Assembly (NCBI GenBank): GCA_032988165.1
Contig: JANTQF010000245.1
Span: 1 to 52,417, forward strand
Length of the DNA: 52,417 bases
DNA from: Emmonsiellopsis sp. PD_33
Lineage: Eukaryota > Ascomycota > Eurotiomycetes > Onygenales > Ajellomycetaceae
Reading direction: 5' to 3'
Both the position numbers and the translations under genes were made by a program. The notes beneath the pieces were generated by a model. That model was not told the origin of the DNA, made no database searches, and was given only the letters and a program-made list of their open reading frames with translations. Position 1 is the stretch's first letter, and each line of letters starts with the position of its first letter. Below are positions 22,884 through 33,757 of this stretch, in pieces.

Positions 22884-25800
22884 AAGACAGGATGATTGAA
22901 TCTATGTCCTATGCTCTGACATGTTTATTCATCGTCCGCTGTCAAAACTATTTTCCCTACTACTCTACGGAAACTTTTTCTCATTGCTACCCCTACATTG
23001 TCACCTCCGTATTTTTACGCAGACGGGGATTTAACTTTAGGTTGAATCACTTTCCATCAATCAGCAGTCTTCTCACGATACTTCTATAGACCGTCCTAGC
23101 ATTCTGGGTCCCTGCTATGATATGTTTTCCTATTTCTTCATGCTGTTCTTCCCTGAGACATATCCCAAAGTATATATATACTGTGAGGATCCAGTTAGGA
23201 TTCGGCATCATTTATACATAGAGATAGGGCTGTCTATTAACTGATAAACGCAATTGTTACATTCCTCGATTGCGTCGACGGTGTCTATTCCCATGAGAAA
23301 AGTGGCATGATTCCTTTCCATCTGCTAGCAATGAACTCGGGTTGTTTTCAGCACTATTAATCTAATAATAAAGCTTGCTCAAATAAAACTTGAACTTTTT
23401 CCACGGATTTATTTCTCCGGATCTAGCGCTCTTGTCCACTTTCTCTTTTCCAACTATGTCAGTGGTATTTTGTGGAAAAACAAGATGGGATAAAAAAGTT
23501 TGAATCTTGATAAATGTTTCTTATCAAAGCATAATCCAAGCTTGCGGCCTTGGAGGGTTTTAGGGGGTTTTGAACCTTCCGGTACGTCTGCGATATTAAA
23601 ACACATACCATAATCCCCTATCTCATATTTGCCTTGAGTCTTGTTCCATAGTTCTAGGTTTATTCTTATCAGTAACAGGCGGTATAACTTATAAGAAGAG
23701 CGGTAAGCTCCGATATTAGCTAGCACAATGATCCCAAACAACTAACACAATCAATCAAAATAAAAATATGCTAACACGCGGACTATGATAATCTCTCCAC
23801 GTTGGCTTATTACCATCCCGTCTGGTCTTTCATCATCTATTTGCTCTTCGCTTTCTATTCGTCATGGGGAATGGGGGGGGGGGATAATCTGCATTCTAAC
23901 ACGCCAATCTATTAATTCTCCTTGGTCCTTAGTATATCTTTTAGGATTCACATACCGCCATACTACATGGATAAGTAAACCAGATAAATATTTTCACCCC
24001 GGCAAAATAAATCATTAGACCTATAAATCAAACAGCACCCAGATACAGACATTGAAACGATGAAAATAAAACAAATCCCTCTACAAAATCCTTCTTCCAT
24101 ATCAGAACCCCCCACCCCTCCTCACCGCCATTTCATAAAACGAAGCGGCCTTCTATCACTATCATATAATAAAAACCATCCAATATATAACTCATCATCA
24201 CCCAACCCCTCACTCACAAAGCGTGGCTATGCACGTACGTCCGCACATCATCTCAACTAAAAGGTTCAACCACAACCAATAAGCAGAGGGAAAAGGCTAA
24301 ATAAAGTTCATTGAAGCAAGCATCGTAGAAACAAACTACCGTGCCGTTCGCAGTTTTTCTTACATAATATTTTAACTATGTGAGCTGGCTTCATGGGGGG
24401 CTTGATGATGTGTTTGGATTGGGTTATGTGATGGGCCTCATATCATATCATAGAGAGGGGGGGGGATGGGGATAGAGAGAGATGGAGAGAGATACAAGTT
24501 GCGATCATTCTGAAAGCAGGAGAAGGAAACTGTTTCTTCACACATCTCTTCTGTGCAAATAGACGTATGTATGGAGTATCGTCATCCAGGGCAGCTATAA
24601 ACATGGGTCGATTTCCCCCATCCTTTTCCCGATGGAGCTCCCTCCTCAGCCGTGTCTACTAATATCGGAGAAGACAAGCCGAAAAGTAACAGCACATGTA
24701 ACCGTCGTCATTCTGATTTGCATCGAATTCCTATGTTTGTCAGCGGCCCAGTCATAATAACCCGGCATAAGCATCGGATAGTTTATCAAAATCTCCTCAT
24801 TCTCGGCCAAGGCAAACAGCTAACCACGAATGCAATCTGCTACCACCTTTTTTCCCCGCACTATCACTGGTAGGACATAAAATTCCAATTTCTTTGTTGT
24901 TTGGCAAACCAGAGAAGTCTCGGGGCCTAGCCCCCCCCCCCCGGTATTGAAGGCCAATGGTCGGAACTAAGGTCTGATCATGGGAGTTCGTAGGCTCAGG
25001 TTGGTTCGTACGATGGTTATCATCAAGATATTATTATCAACCCAGCGATAACACGCCGTAGAAACAAGAGTTGAAGGTCTTGAGTGGTCGGGATGCGTAG
25101 AATTGTACAGCAGACATTTGCTATGTCGAATAACCAGAGTACTTTGTAAAGAATCCACGTTCTCATCCTGAGTGCTCTGACCCAGCCACAAAGTAAGAAG
25201 CAAATATCATGTGGGCTGTCAGCCACACCGAAATCAAGGAAAGTCGATACGCCGAAAACGAGATGCGGAATCGAAGTTGACCTGCAGGCCTTGTGCTTGG
25301 GCCCCTTGCCCCTGAGCTCAGATGACGGCGCATATAAAGATACTCCATGCCCCTCAGACGAGGTCGGACAAAGACTGAACCACAGCGCCAGGCAGGGAAA
25401 TGGAGAAACTCTTAGCTACCAGTCGTCGGCGATGGAGCTGCTGAAGACTGAGAGAGTCGTCGCCCACAGACAACCCTCAGGAGACAAACTCCAGATGAGC
25501 CAGCGATTCTATGACGAGGTGCCGTCTGTTGCCAATGGTCTCAAAATTAGGCGTTCAACGACCTCGGATGCGAATATACTTACAATGGCCTGGTGCTGCT
25601 TACGGTCTGCAACAATGGACTGGGGTCCACTGGTTTTCTTTCATGCCGTGCTGACTACCGGCTGCAAGCCTGCATTGCCCAGAAGTCGCACATATAGAGC
25701 CGAATGCCCTAGGCGGTCACCGGCGGCCGGGACGACGGCGCCTCCTAACGTCAACAGGACTACTTCTCCCCGCGGGGTGACGGGCGCCATGGGTCCGGGT

Positions 25801-26091
25801 ATGTCGAGAAAATGAGACCACCGTCCGCGATGACACGGGAAAATGCAACGCGCGACTATTTTGTCTTGTAGAGGCCCCACGGATTGTACTCCCTATCCAT
25901 TTCAGGATTAGGGGGCCGCTTTTGGGCTATCAGAAGCCAAAGATCCCTCCCCATTGCGGCCTTTTAAACATGTTTCATGACAGTTCAGTGGAATTTATGG
26001 GTTCCTAAACTCCAGAATTCTTCTCGTCGAGATAACTTCAATTTCTCTTGTCCGTGTATCGATCTGGTGCATTTTGATACTAGTGATTGAG
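22884..26091. other. Gene-poor 3.2-kb stretch
   Basis: No gene can be supported. About 22884-25280 is AT-rich, with a GTATATATATAC palindrome at 23170-23181, an 11-base G-run at 23873-23883, a GA-rich block near 24455-24500 and a 12-base C-run at 24931-24942. About 25280-25880 is more GC-rich and carries opposing open frames (174 codons on plus at 25291-25815, 79 on minus at 25880-25641), neither of which I recognise. The last part is the promoter of the Dal5-like permease. Confidence 0.5.
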
Positions 26092-28342
26092 ATGGAGAAG
26101 TCAGACACCAGCCAAAAACGCCCCGATGCCCGCCCTGTCCCTCGATCGACGATAGTCGACGAAATGGTTGCAGACCAAGCTGCCGTGTACCTCTCCAGAG
26201 CAGGAGAGTATCCGCCCTTCACGCCCGAAGCAGAGAGGAGGATGGTGCGCAAAATCGATTGGTTCATGATTCCCATGGTCAGTCAATCTCTTTCCTTGTG
26301 GATATCAGATGGACATATGGTTTTCATGTCATGCCACACCAACGACCCTGCTAGATCGCTGGCTAACAATTGTTGCCTTCGCCGTCCCAGCTCTTCCTCA
26401 CCGCGACCCTTGGTGCAGTGGATAAGGTGGCATTGGGGACGTCAGCACTATATGGCCTGAGAGAGAGCCTCAACCTCCAGGGGCAGGACTATTCGTGGGC
26501 GGGATCGATTCTTCCCATAGGTGTATGTGCACCAGCGGTAACACTGAAGACGAGACATCAAACGCCGTGAGCAGCCGCTGACTGTGGTTAACAAGGGTGT
26601 TGTGGGCATGTGGCCGTCATGCTATTTGGTGCAGCGTTTGCCAGCGGCCAAGTATCTCTGCGGGTGCTCGCTGGGGTGGTCCCTGATGGCGCTCTTGATA
26701 CCTGTCTGCAAATCCTCAGCCGGTCTGCTCACCCTGCGGTTTTTCATGGGTGTGTTCTGCTCTTGTTTGTGTTTTCTGTGGTTGCTGTTGGTGTCTGTGA
26801 TATGGCCATAGGATGGTGGCGTTGAAGGTTGTAGTTGACAGCGGACAGGATTCCTGGAGGCGATAATCGTGCCCGGCATCTCGCTCATCATCGCCGGCTT
26901 TTACAAGAAACATGAGCAGCCGCCTCGCAACGCGCTGGTGTTCGCTGCAGCCAGCTCGGTCATCAATGGCTTTCTGTCGTGGGCCATCGGCCACATCCCG
27001 GACTCGGCGCCGCTCGCAAAATGGCAATATCTCTTCCTCATCGTCGGTAGGTTGGACGGGCTGGCATCAGCGAGGCGTGGCTGATTCGATATACAGGCTC
27101 GATGTCTATGGCATGGTCAGTGTTCGCCTTCATCGCCCTGCCAGACTCTCCCATGAACGCGTTCTTCCTCAGCGATGAAGAAAAATACCACGCCGTCCAA
27201 AGACTGGCCGAAAACAGGACGGGGATAGTCAACAGGCTCTGGAAACGGGATCAGGCGCTCGAGGCCGTCATGGACCCGAAGACATGGCTCATATTCTTTT
27301 TCAACGTGGCCATCAACATTCCAAACGGAGGTATGAGAGAAATTCCTCCCACCTCAGCCCCTGGAAAAAGACATCCATTATCTATTTGCCCCATAGCGCC
27401 AGCTGAATTGGTCTGGACCAAACAAAAACATAATCAGTCTATCCACAGGCCATCCGCTCACCCAGTTTTGACACTAGGCCTGATTACTTTCGGCGGCATC
27501 ATCATCAAGAACCTCGGGTTCTCTGCCATCCAGGCCTCGCTGCTGAACATGCCCACGGGGGTCATGTCCTCCCTGTCGGCGCTGGTCTTCTCGACTTTGG
27601 CGGCGAAATGGGCTAATCGCCGCTGCTTGGTTGCGGCCCTAGCTTGTTGCGTGCCCATTGTGGGATCTATCGTGATCTACACGCTTGACAGAAGCAATAT
27701 CCCGGGCCAGATGATTGGTTTATACTGTGTCTGTAGCCATGGTCCGCCGTGAAGTGGCACAAGCTAACAGACAGGTTGGTCTAGGTTTACACATACTTTG
27801 GCCCCTACGTGGTTGGTATGCATCGATATCCTTGGTGGCGTTTGTTTGGATATGCCGGAGCCTAGTCACTGATAATATAATAACATTGCTTGAAGGAATC
27901 TCCCTCGCCCAGGCAAACACCGCTGGACACACGAAGAAAACCGTCCAATACTCAATCCTATACGTTGGATACTGCGTCGGTATGCCCAATCAGCTCCCTG
28001 CTCCATTAATTTTATATTTTACGTTCATCCACCGCAACGCTGAACCTTGAACCTTGAACCCTAACCCTATAATTCCACCCGGCAAATTGCACAGGGAACC
28101 TGATCGGCCCGCAAACCTTCCGCGAAACCCAAGCCCCAGAATACACAGGCGGCTTTGTCGCCATGCTCGCCTGTTACTGCGCCGGCATCGGTTTTCTGGG
28201 CGCATACTGGCTGCTGGCGATCTGGGCGAACAGACGCGCCGTCTCAGCCAGCTACAATACTGACGTCGTTGACAATGAGTTAACCGGTTTGTTCCAAGAT
28301 GAGACCGATTTCCAACAGAAGGGGTTCCGGTACACAACCTGA
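26092..28342 (+). CDS. MFS allantoate-permease (Dal5)-like transporter
   Basis: Nine exons (26092-26277, 26391-26522, 26596-26749, 26849-27046, 27097-27330, 27478-27728, 27785-27815, 27896-27979, 28095-28342) give 505 residues, usual for the anion:cation symporter family. Family features are the KIDWFMIPM segment before helix 1, LGAVDKVALGTSALYG, GMWPSCYLVQRLPAAKY, FMGFLEAIIVPG and SLAQANTAGHTKK before helix 11. It should import an anionic organic solute such as allantoate, a vitamin, a dipeptide or another carboxylate; the exact substrate is unknown. Several donors are weak (GTCTGT at 27729, GTGTGT at 26750) and one exon is 31 nt, so local errors are possible. The overall frame is preserved to the natural stop. 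Confidence 0.8.
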
Positions 28343-28902
28343 GTCGATGATCAAATACGAGATGTGAAGGTGGGTAGCCAGCTATGAGAAAGTATCCGGT
28401 AGGATTTTGTGCAGAGCTCTCTCATAAATATTATCAATGATTTTAGCAGGCGAACTAAATTGGCATTAGCGCCTTTCATTCTTGCAAACATGAGCGGACA
28501 CGAGCAGGCAGTCTCTCCTCCGCGGTTAGTATTCTATTGAGTTTTATTTATTTATTTTCCAGATGAATGAATTCGACTATTACAATCATTTAACATCGCA
28601 CAAAGCCGTTGAATCTTTTCAAAGGGGAAACAAGCTTCACGTTTTACAACGCATGAACAGGCTGGTTGAAAACCCTCCAGAGCTGACCCGCCCCTGAGCG
28701 GTCACATTTTCCTCGGCCAGGTTTTACAGCCCGTGCGAGGTCAACCACTGGCTAACGAACAAAAGCTACGGAACTGACGATAAAAATAAAATTAACCCAA
28801 TTGCTCTATACGCGAAATGGAAGGCTAAGCACACATAATTCAAATATGACCTCTATTCACTAACCGCTGCCGCTCATATCTGCTAGAGAGAATAGCCCCT
28901 TT
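28343..28902. other. Intergenic stretch between convergent genes
   Basis: Here the 3' flanks of the Dal5-like permease and the P450 face each other. The sequence is AT-rich with no ORF, repeat or RNA feature that I can support. Confidence 0.5.
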
Positions 28903-30688
28903 CTATGCAATCGTCGACTTTGGCGGCCACTTTACTCGTTTCTCCGCCCGAACATACAAATTATTCGGTCGGATCAGCTGGAACATTGGGTCGTACTCAA
29001 TAGGCCCATCTCCCTCCCGAGTGAATTTGTATCGGTAAATCAACTTGGGGAGGAAGATTTTGACTTCTTGCAATGCGAAGTTGAATCCGATACACATCCG
29101 CGGACCCATGGCAAATGGTATGTACGCCGCCTTGTGTCTGTTCTTCACCTCATCGGTATCCCACCGGTCGGGATTGAAGCGATGAGGGTTATCCCACAAG
29201 TCGGGATTATTGTGGATGTGGTGCAGACCAGGGATAATAACTGCATCCTTGGGCAGCTTGTAGCCTCCAGGAAGAATCAGGTCAACCTTTGCGGTGCGTC
29301 CGGGCTGGAATGATGGGTTGTGTCGCCGCTGGGTCTCTTTGATATACTTGTCAAGGAAAGTCAAGCGATCTGTGAGATCCGAGGTGAACTGGGTGTTCTC
29401 GTCGATATCATTGTCGATCAACTCTTGGAGCAGGCGATCCTGCATATCTGGATAGGTGACAAGGCCATAGACAAGCCACGAAAGCAGCGAACTGGTGGTT
29501 GTGAACCCAGCCCCCGTTGCGACTACAAGAGCCCATACCAAACTCGATTGTGGAAGCTTTTCACCCTTATTATCGGTGGCACGAATCGCATAGTCTATAC
29601 CAGCATTAGCTTTGGAGATGCTAAAATCGGTTTGATGCATCAAGTCCACTTACCAACCATGTTTGACGCCTCCAACGCCGCATCTTGCAAAGGCAAGTCT
29701 ACAACTCCACCCTTCGCAGCCCTTTCGATGGACTCTCCCACCAGCTGTTCGATGCGGGCCTTTACCTCCCTAAGTCGCTGCGGGTCACCAAACGGCAATC
29801 TGCCGTACCAGTCTCCTTTTGACGTGACCTTCTTGTTAAGCGCAAGAAGTTCGGCAATTAAATGAACCATCTCGTGAATAGGTGCCTCCAATGATGTAAA
29901 GTGTTCGAAATCCAAGCCAAGCGTCAGCTTTCCAACGGCCTGCGAACCGAGCTTGAGCATGAATTGATACACATTCCACGCTTCGCCCTGCTCGTCAAGC
30001 GTATCGAAAACCTTACAGGCATCGTCGACCGTCTTCTGCATCGTGGGGGCATAGTGGCGGACAGCCTTTGGGCCAAGGGCAGGAGGCAGGAATTTGTGAG
30101 CCACCCTCCATTCCGGGGTGTCGGTGTCGCCTAAGAAGACCCCGGCAGACGGGGTCTTCAGTGCACCAAGAGGATGCGCGTCGTTAATCTTCTTAGTAAA
30201 GAAATCAGACTCGGCAAACGCGATTGCGGAAATAACCGGATCGTTGGTTTGGTATGTTACGCGGCCCAGATTGCTCGTTTTTACAATCGGTCCATATTGT
30301 TCGAAGAGGCGCTGATGGTTGCCCAGGTGGTCTGGATATACTTCAAAATAATTCCCGACGTACGGCAAGCCCTTTGGACCCGATGGCTCGCGGACCGCAT
30401 GGCCGTCTATCGTAATGGCTACGGGGCCCTTGGTCGATATGATCTCGGGGACATCATTTAAGACAGCCTCTTGGCCCTGAAAACCAATGCCTGCTCCGTT
30501 GTGAGTAAGAGCTATCGTCCTGCAGGGAAAGTATTAAGCAAGGCATATCACTGACCATTTGGCTCCACGATGGCAAAGTGTGCGGCGACCAGGTGTTTGA
30601 GGCCATCCACGCTGATTGTCGGGTCAACGTCAATGTCCCTCGAGGACGAAGGCTGCTCTCCGAGAAGATGAAACGACTGTATAGGCAT
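28903..30688 (-). CDS. Cytochrome P450 without a visible membrane anchor
   Basis: Exons 30688-30556, 30511-29654 and 29594-28903 give 560 residues; the first intron is only 44 nt. P450 landmarks are the I-helix AGFTTTS at 359-365, ETQR (ExxR) at 417-420, FNPDRW (PERF region) at 470-475 and the haem loop FAMGPRMCIG with Cys498. The usual acidic residue of the I-helix motif is Thr362. The first 95 or so residues before PSGPKGLPYVGNY contain no hydrophobic helix, unlike typical microsomal P450s, and I do not recognise them. The enzyme is therefore either soluble, attached differently, or has an exon missed upstream. The substrate is unknown. It is divergent from a cytochrome b5/b5-reductase that could supply electrons. 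A TATATAAA element lies 85 bases upstream. Confidence 0.87.
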
Positions 30689-31369
30689 GGTAGGAGAATG
30701 AAATCCGAGTGTGATATTCAAGCAATCGACGCATTCATGCCTAGATAGTTTGCCAAGCAGGATACCGGAGATTTATATACACCCCGATCACCGCGTGCTC
30801 GGCTGCGCGGCCATTGCGGCGTCCCTGGACACATTCTAATCTACAAATTGGAACAATGAACCCCCATTCGGGCTTTATTGGTTCGGGATCATCAAACTGC
30901 CGGGAGTTTTCCGATTGGCTACGCTACCTCGGGTTCCCGAACTCTGTCTTCAGTGGATCTCGGCTTGACGCAATCCCCAAGAGAAGCGAACTTGAAGCAA
31001 AAGGACATCAAAAAATTCGTGCAGAAAACTCTGTGATAGAGGGGATCCACGCAATCGGGGTCGGGGAGCAATCTCGGTATTTCCGTCTATTGCGAGAAAA
31101 GAAAGGTCATGGAGCGGAAACAGAGATTTCAGGCGCATCAAACCGCGGCTTTCGGTTGTCTGTGTATAGTGCGAGGAAGAACCGTTTCTTTATATCTAGA
31201 CATGTCTGGATGGATACTTCTATTTATTTAAACTCCCGCGTCTGATACGACTGTTTCATTTGGCTACTAGGAATCCGCCCTAGGATATTTCAGTCTCCTT
31301 CCTTTAATCTTCTCTTAAACCTCCTTTCATTTTCCTGCCCTATTCAATAGTACGATCCAGACACATACT
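30689..31369. promoter_or_regulatory. Bidirectional promoter, P450 and b5/b5-reductase
   Basis: This 681-bp stretch separates two divergent redox genes. Toward the reductase it contains AT-rich stretches (about 31186-31233) and a CT-rich leader before the ATG. A 143-codon plus-strand frame at 30814-31245 has no protein-like features and is not called. Co-regulation is inferred from layout. Confidence 0.5.
30773..30780 (-). promoter_or_regulatory. TATA-like element of the P450 gene
   Basis: Read on the minus strand the eight bases are TATATAAA, 85 bases before the P450 ATG. This is a plausible distance for a TATA box with a short leader in a filamentous fungus. No transcript start is available to confirm it. 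Confidence 0.5.
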
Positions 31370-32847
31370 ATGGCGGCTCTGCAAGAATATAGTGCAGACG
31401 TTGTAGCAACCCACAACAGCCGAGATGACTTGTGGATTACTATTCATGGGAAAGGTGGCCTGCTTTCTTGCCAAATCCCTACTTCAATTCTACCCCGTTG
31501 CTAACACAAAAATTAGTCTACGATGTCACCAAATATGTACGAGACCATCCCGGCGGAGCAGATGCTCTGATTGAGGTTGCTGGAACCGATGCGACAGAGG
31601 CATATGAAGATGTTGGACATTCGGAGGACGCGAGCGAGATCCTAGAATCCTACCTGATTGGCACCGTTAAGGATGCTGCTACATTCTCTCGACCCCAGGT
31701 CGTTCGTGTCATCCAGCAAAGCCCTCCGGGCATAAAGGACACCACAAAACCCAAATCCTCCTCCTTTGCGCCCCTTGCCGTACTCACGGGCTCCCTCGGA
31801 GTTGCTTCAATATATTATTACCTAGCCCCTCAAAGTTCCCTTGTTGGCGAGACGTTAGCAAAGCTCGGTCGACTCTCAATTAACGGGGTACCGGCGATTC
31901 GTGTTCCAAATAAAGGCAGCTTGGTTGGAGGCTTCCCCAGCGGATTCGTCGCTGCCACTCTCCTTTGCGCCACGATTGGGGGTGTTGTCGCAATGAAACT
32001 CTCTCAGCTCACCCAGATCGAGGCTGGCTTCACCAAATACCCTCCGCATCTAAAGTCCCGTCTGGTGAAGAAGCCAAACCCACATCTTGCCAAGGGCTTC
32101 ATTGAAGCAAAGACATACAAGGACCTTCCACTTATCAGAAAAGACCAACTATCACCCAACGTCTACCGTTTCGTCTTCCAACTTCCCAAGGCGCACGACG
32201 TCGTTGGACTGCCAATCGGCCAGCATGTCGCTATCAAAGCCACTGTCAACGGAGAAGCCGTTTCCAGGTCATACACACCAACCTCAAACAACTTGGACTT
32301 GGGCAGAGTGGAATTGGTTATCAAATGCTATCCCGACGGTTTGCTGACCGGTCAGTACCTAGCGAAACTGCAAGTGGGCGATATAGTTCAATTCCGGGGC
32401 CCTAAAGGGGCAATGAAATATCACAACGGTCTTTGCAAAAAGATTGGAATGCTGGCGGGTGGAACTGGAATCACCCCCATGTATCAGCTTATCCGAGCTA
32501 TCTGCGAGGATGATACAGACGTCACCGAAGTGAGCTTGATCTATGCCAACCGCACCGAGGAGGACATTATCCTGCGAAACGAGCTCGAAACCTTCGCAAA
32601 GAAGTACCCCAAGAACTTCAAACTCTGGTACATGCTCGACCATCCGCCGCAAAAATGGGCGTACGGTAAAGGGTACGTCACGCCTGCAGTCATGTCTGCG
32701 AAATTGCCAGAGTGCGCTCCTGACACCAAGATAATGCTCTGTGGCCCGCCAGGGATGATCAATGCCTCGAAGAAGGCTTTGATTGGTATGGGATTCCAGG
32801 CACCAGGAGCGGTTTCGAAGATGACAGATCAGATATTTTGCTTCTAG
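31370..32847 (+). CDS. Cytochrome b5 fused to NAD(P)H-cytochrome b5 reductase
   Basis: Two exons (31370-31454, 31517-32847) give 471 residues. Residues 1-80 are a cytochrome b5 domain with haem ligands His39 (in HPGG) and His63. Two hydrophobic segments follow, in the LAVLTGSLGVASIYYYLA region (about 115-132) and the GFVAATLLCATIGGVVAM region (about 170-187), so the protein is probably membrane-bound. The C-terminal half is a ferredoxin-reductase module: RSYTPTS binds FAD, GGTGITPMYQ and CGPPGM bind the nucleotide. It should pass electrons from NADH to its own b5 domain and on to acceptors such as P450s, desaturases or sterol enzymes. The P450 encoded divergently is a likely partner. The usual C-terminal Phe is present. 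Confidence 0.9.
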
Positions 32848-33757
32848 GCTTGTGTTTTTTGTGACAGGGGCATTTTTGGTTGTATGTATTGTACTATTTA
32901 GCTACTTAGATCATTCTTCCTATAGATCAAGAGTTTCCTTTATGAGCTGTGTAGTAGCAAGTTTGTTGAGCCATAAGAAAGTTAGTAACTACGACAGATC
33001 TGTCGGCCCTGTGGACTTTTTCCGTGTTAACGAAATTGCCCGAAGCAAGAACAGGAGGATCGCAGGAGTTCGGCACATCCTCTGAAAGCGGAGCTCTAAT
33101 AATAGCCTATCGCGTCCGAGTTACCCGCGACCAATGCGGATTAATTAGATTGTCATATTTCTCTAGAAACCTCGGGTTCCTATCCTCACTCTTGTTCCAT
33201 ACATACTAGTAGTTCAGCGCTACGCGGCCCGAGTATGTGGAAACAGTGGGGTGGCGATCTACCTCGGCATTTGTGGATACCAAGAGTTGGCGAATCGGAA
33301 TCTCGGTAAGTGGAACCCCTCCCGTTGTGCATGTGTGGGTCTGCGGCTTCCCGACCGGATAAGGATCCGGTCACGCCAGCTTTCAAGCAATATCAGAACA
33401 GCCCGCGGTTCGCAAGTTACGAATCAATATGAATCCCTTCGGAATTGATACCTAGGCTTTGCCCGGATGATGCGGCATGCGAGAAATATCCTCGACTGGG
33501 CCGATTGGCCGCACCGAGGCGTTGCTGTGCGCCGAAGCGTTCCTATCATGATGCTACCGGATTCTAGAATGGAGAAGGGTACTATATAATATCATGAAGG
33601 TGGTAAGCACCGGGTCTAATCTTGTTGATTCTTATCTGAATAAAGTCCATTTTGTTCTCCTATTCCTACAAACTCACACTCACGTCAGTCCACGCCTAAA
33701 ATATCTTTTCTTCAGAAGTACCCCTGAGCTCGGTATCGTCTGTGATTAAATCAAACA
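32848..33757. promoter_or_regulatory. Upstream region of the dehydrogenase-propeller gene
   Basis: About 0.9 kb contains the 3' flank of the b5-reductase gene and the promoter of the next gene. A TATATAAT element at 33583-33590 lies 168 bases before the ATG. Short frames on both strands are not gene-like. Confidence 0.4.

Noticed and set aside
23454..23741. 95-codon minus-strand frame in the AT-rich desert, considered as a transposon relic
   Set aside because: No reverse transcriptase, integrase or transposase motif and no terminal repeats were found.
28044..28068. Telomere-like CCCTAA/CCTTGAA units in an intron of the Dal5-like gene
   Set aside because: Fewer than two exact telomere units and inside a spliced intron; chance is the simpler explanation.
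30814..31245. 143-codon plus-strand frame in the P450/b5-reductase promoter
   Set aside because: Composition is not protein-like, no motif, and it lies where the shared promoter must be.
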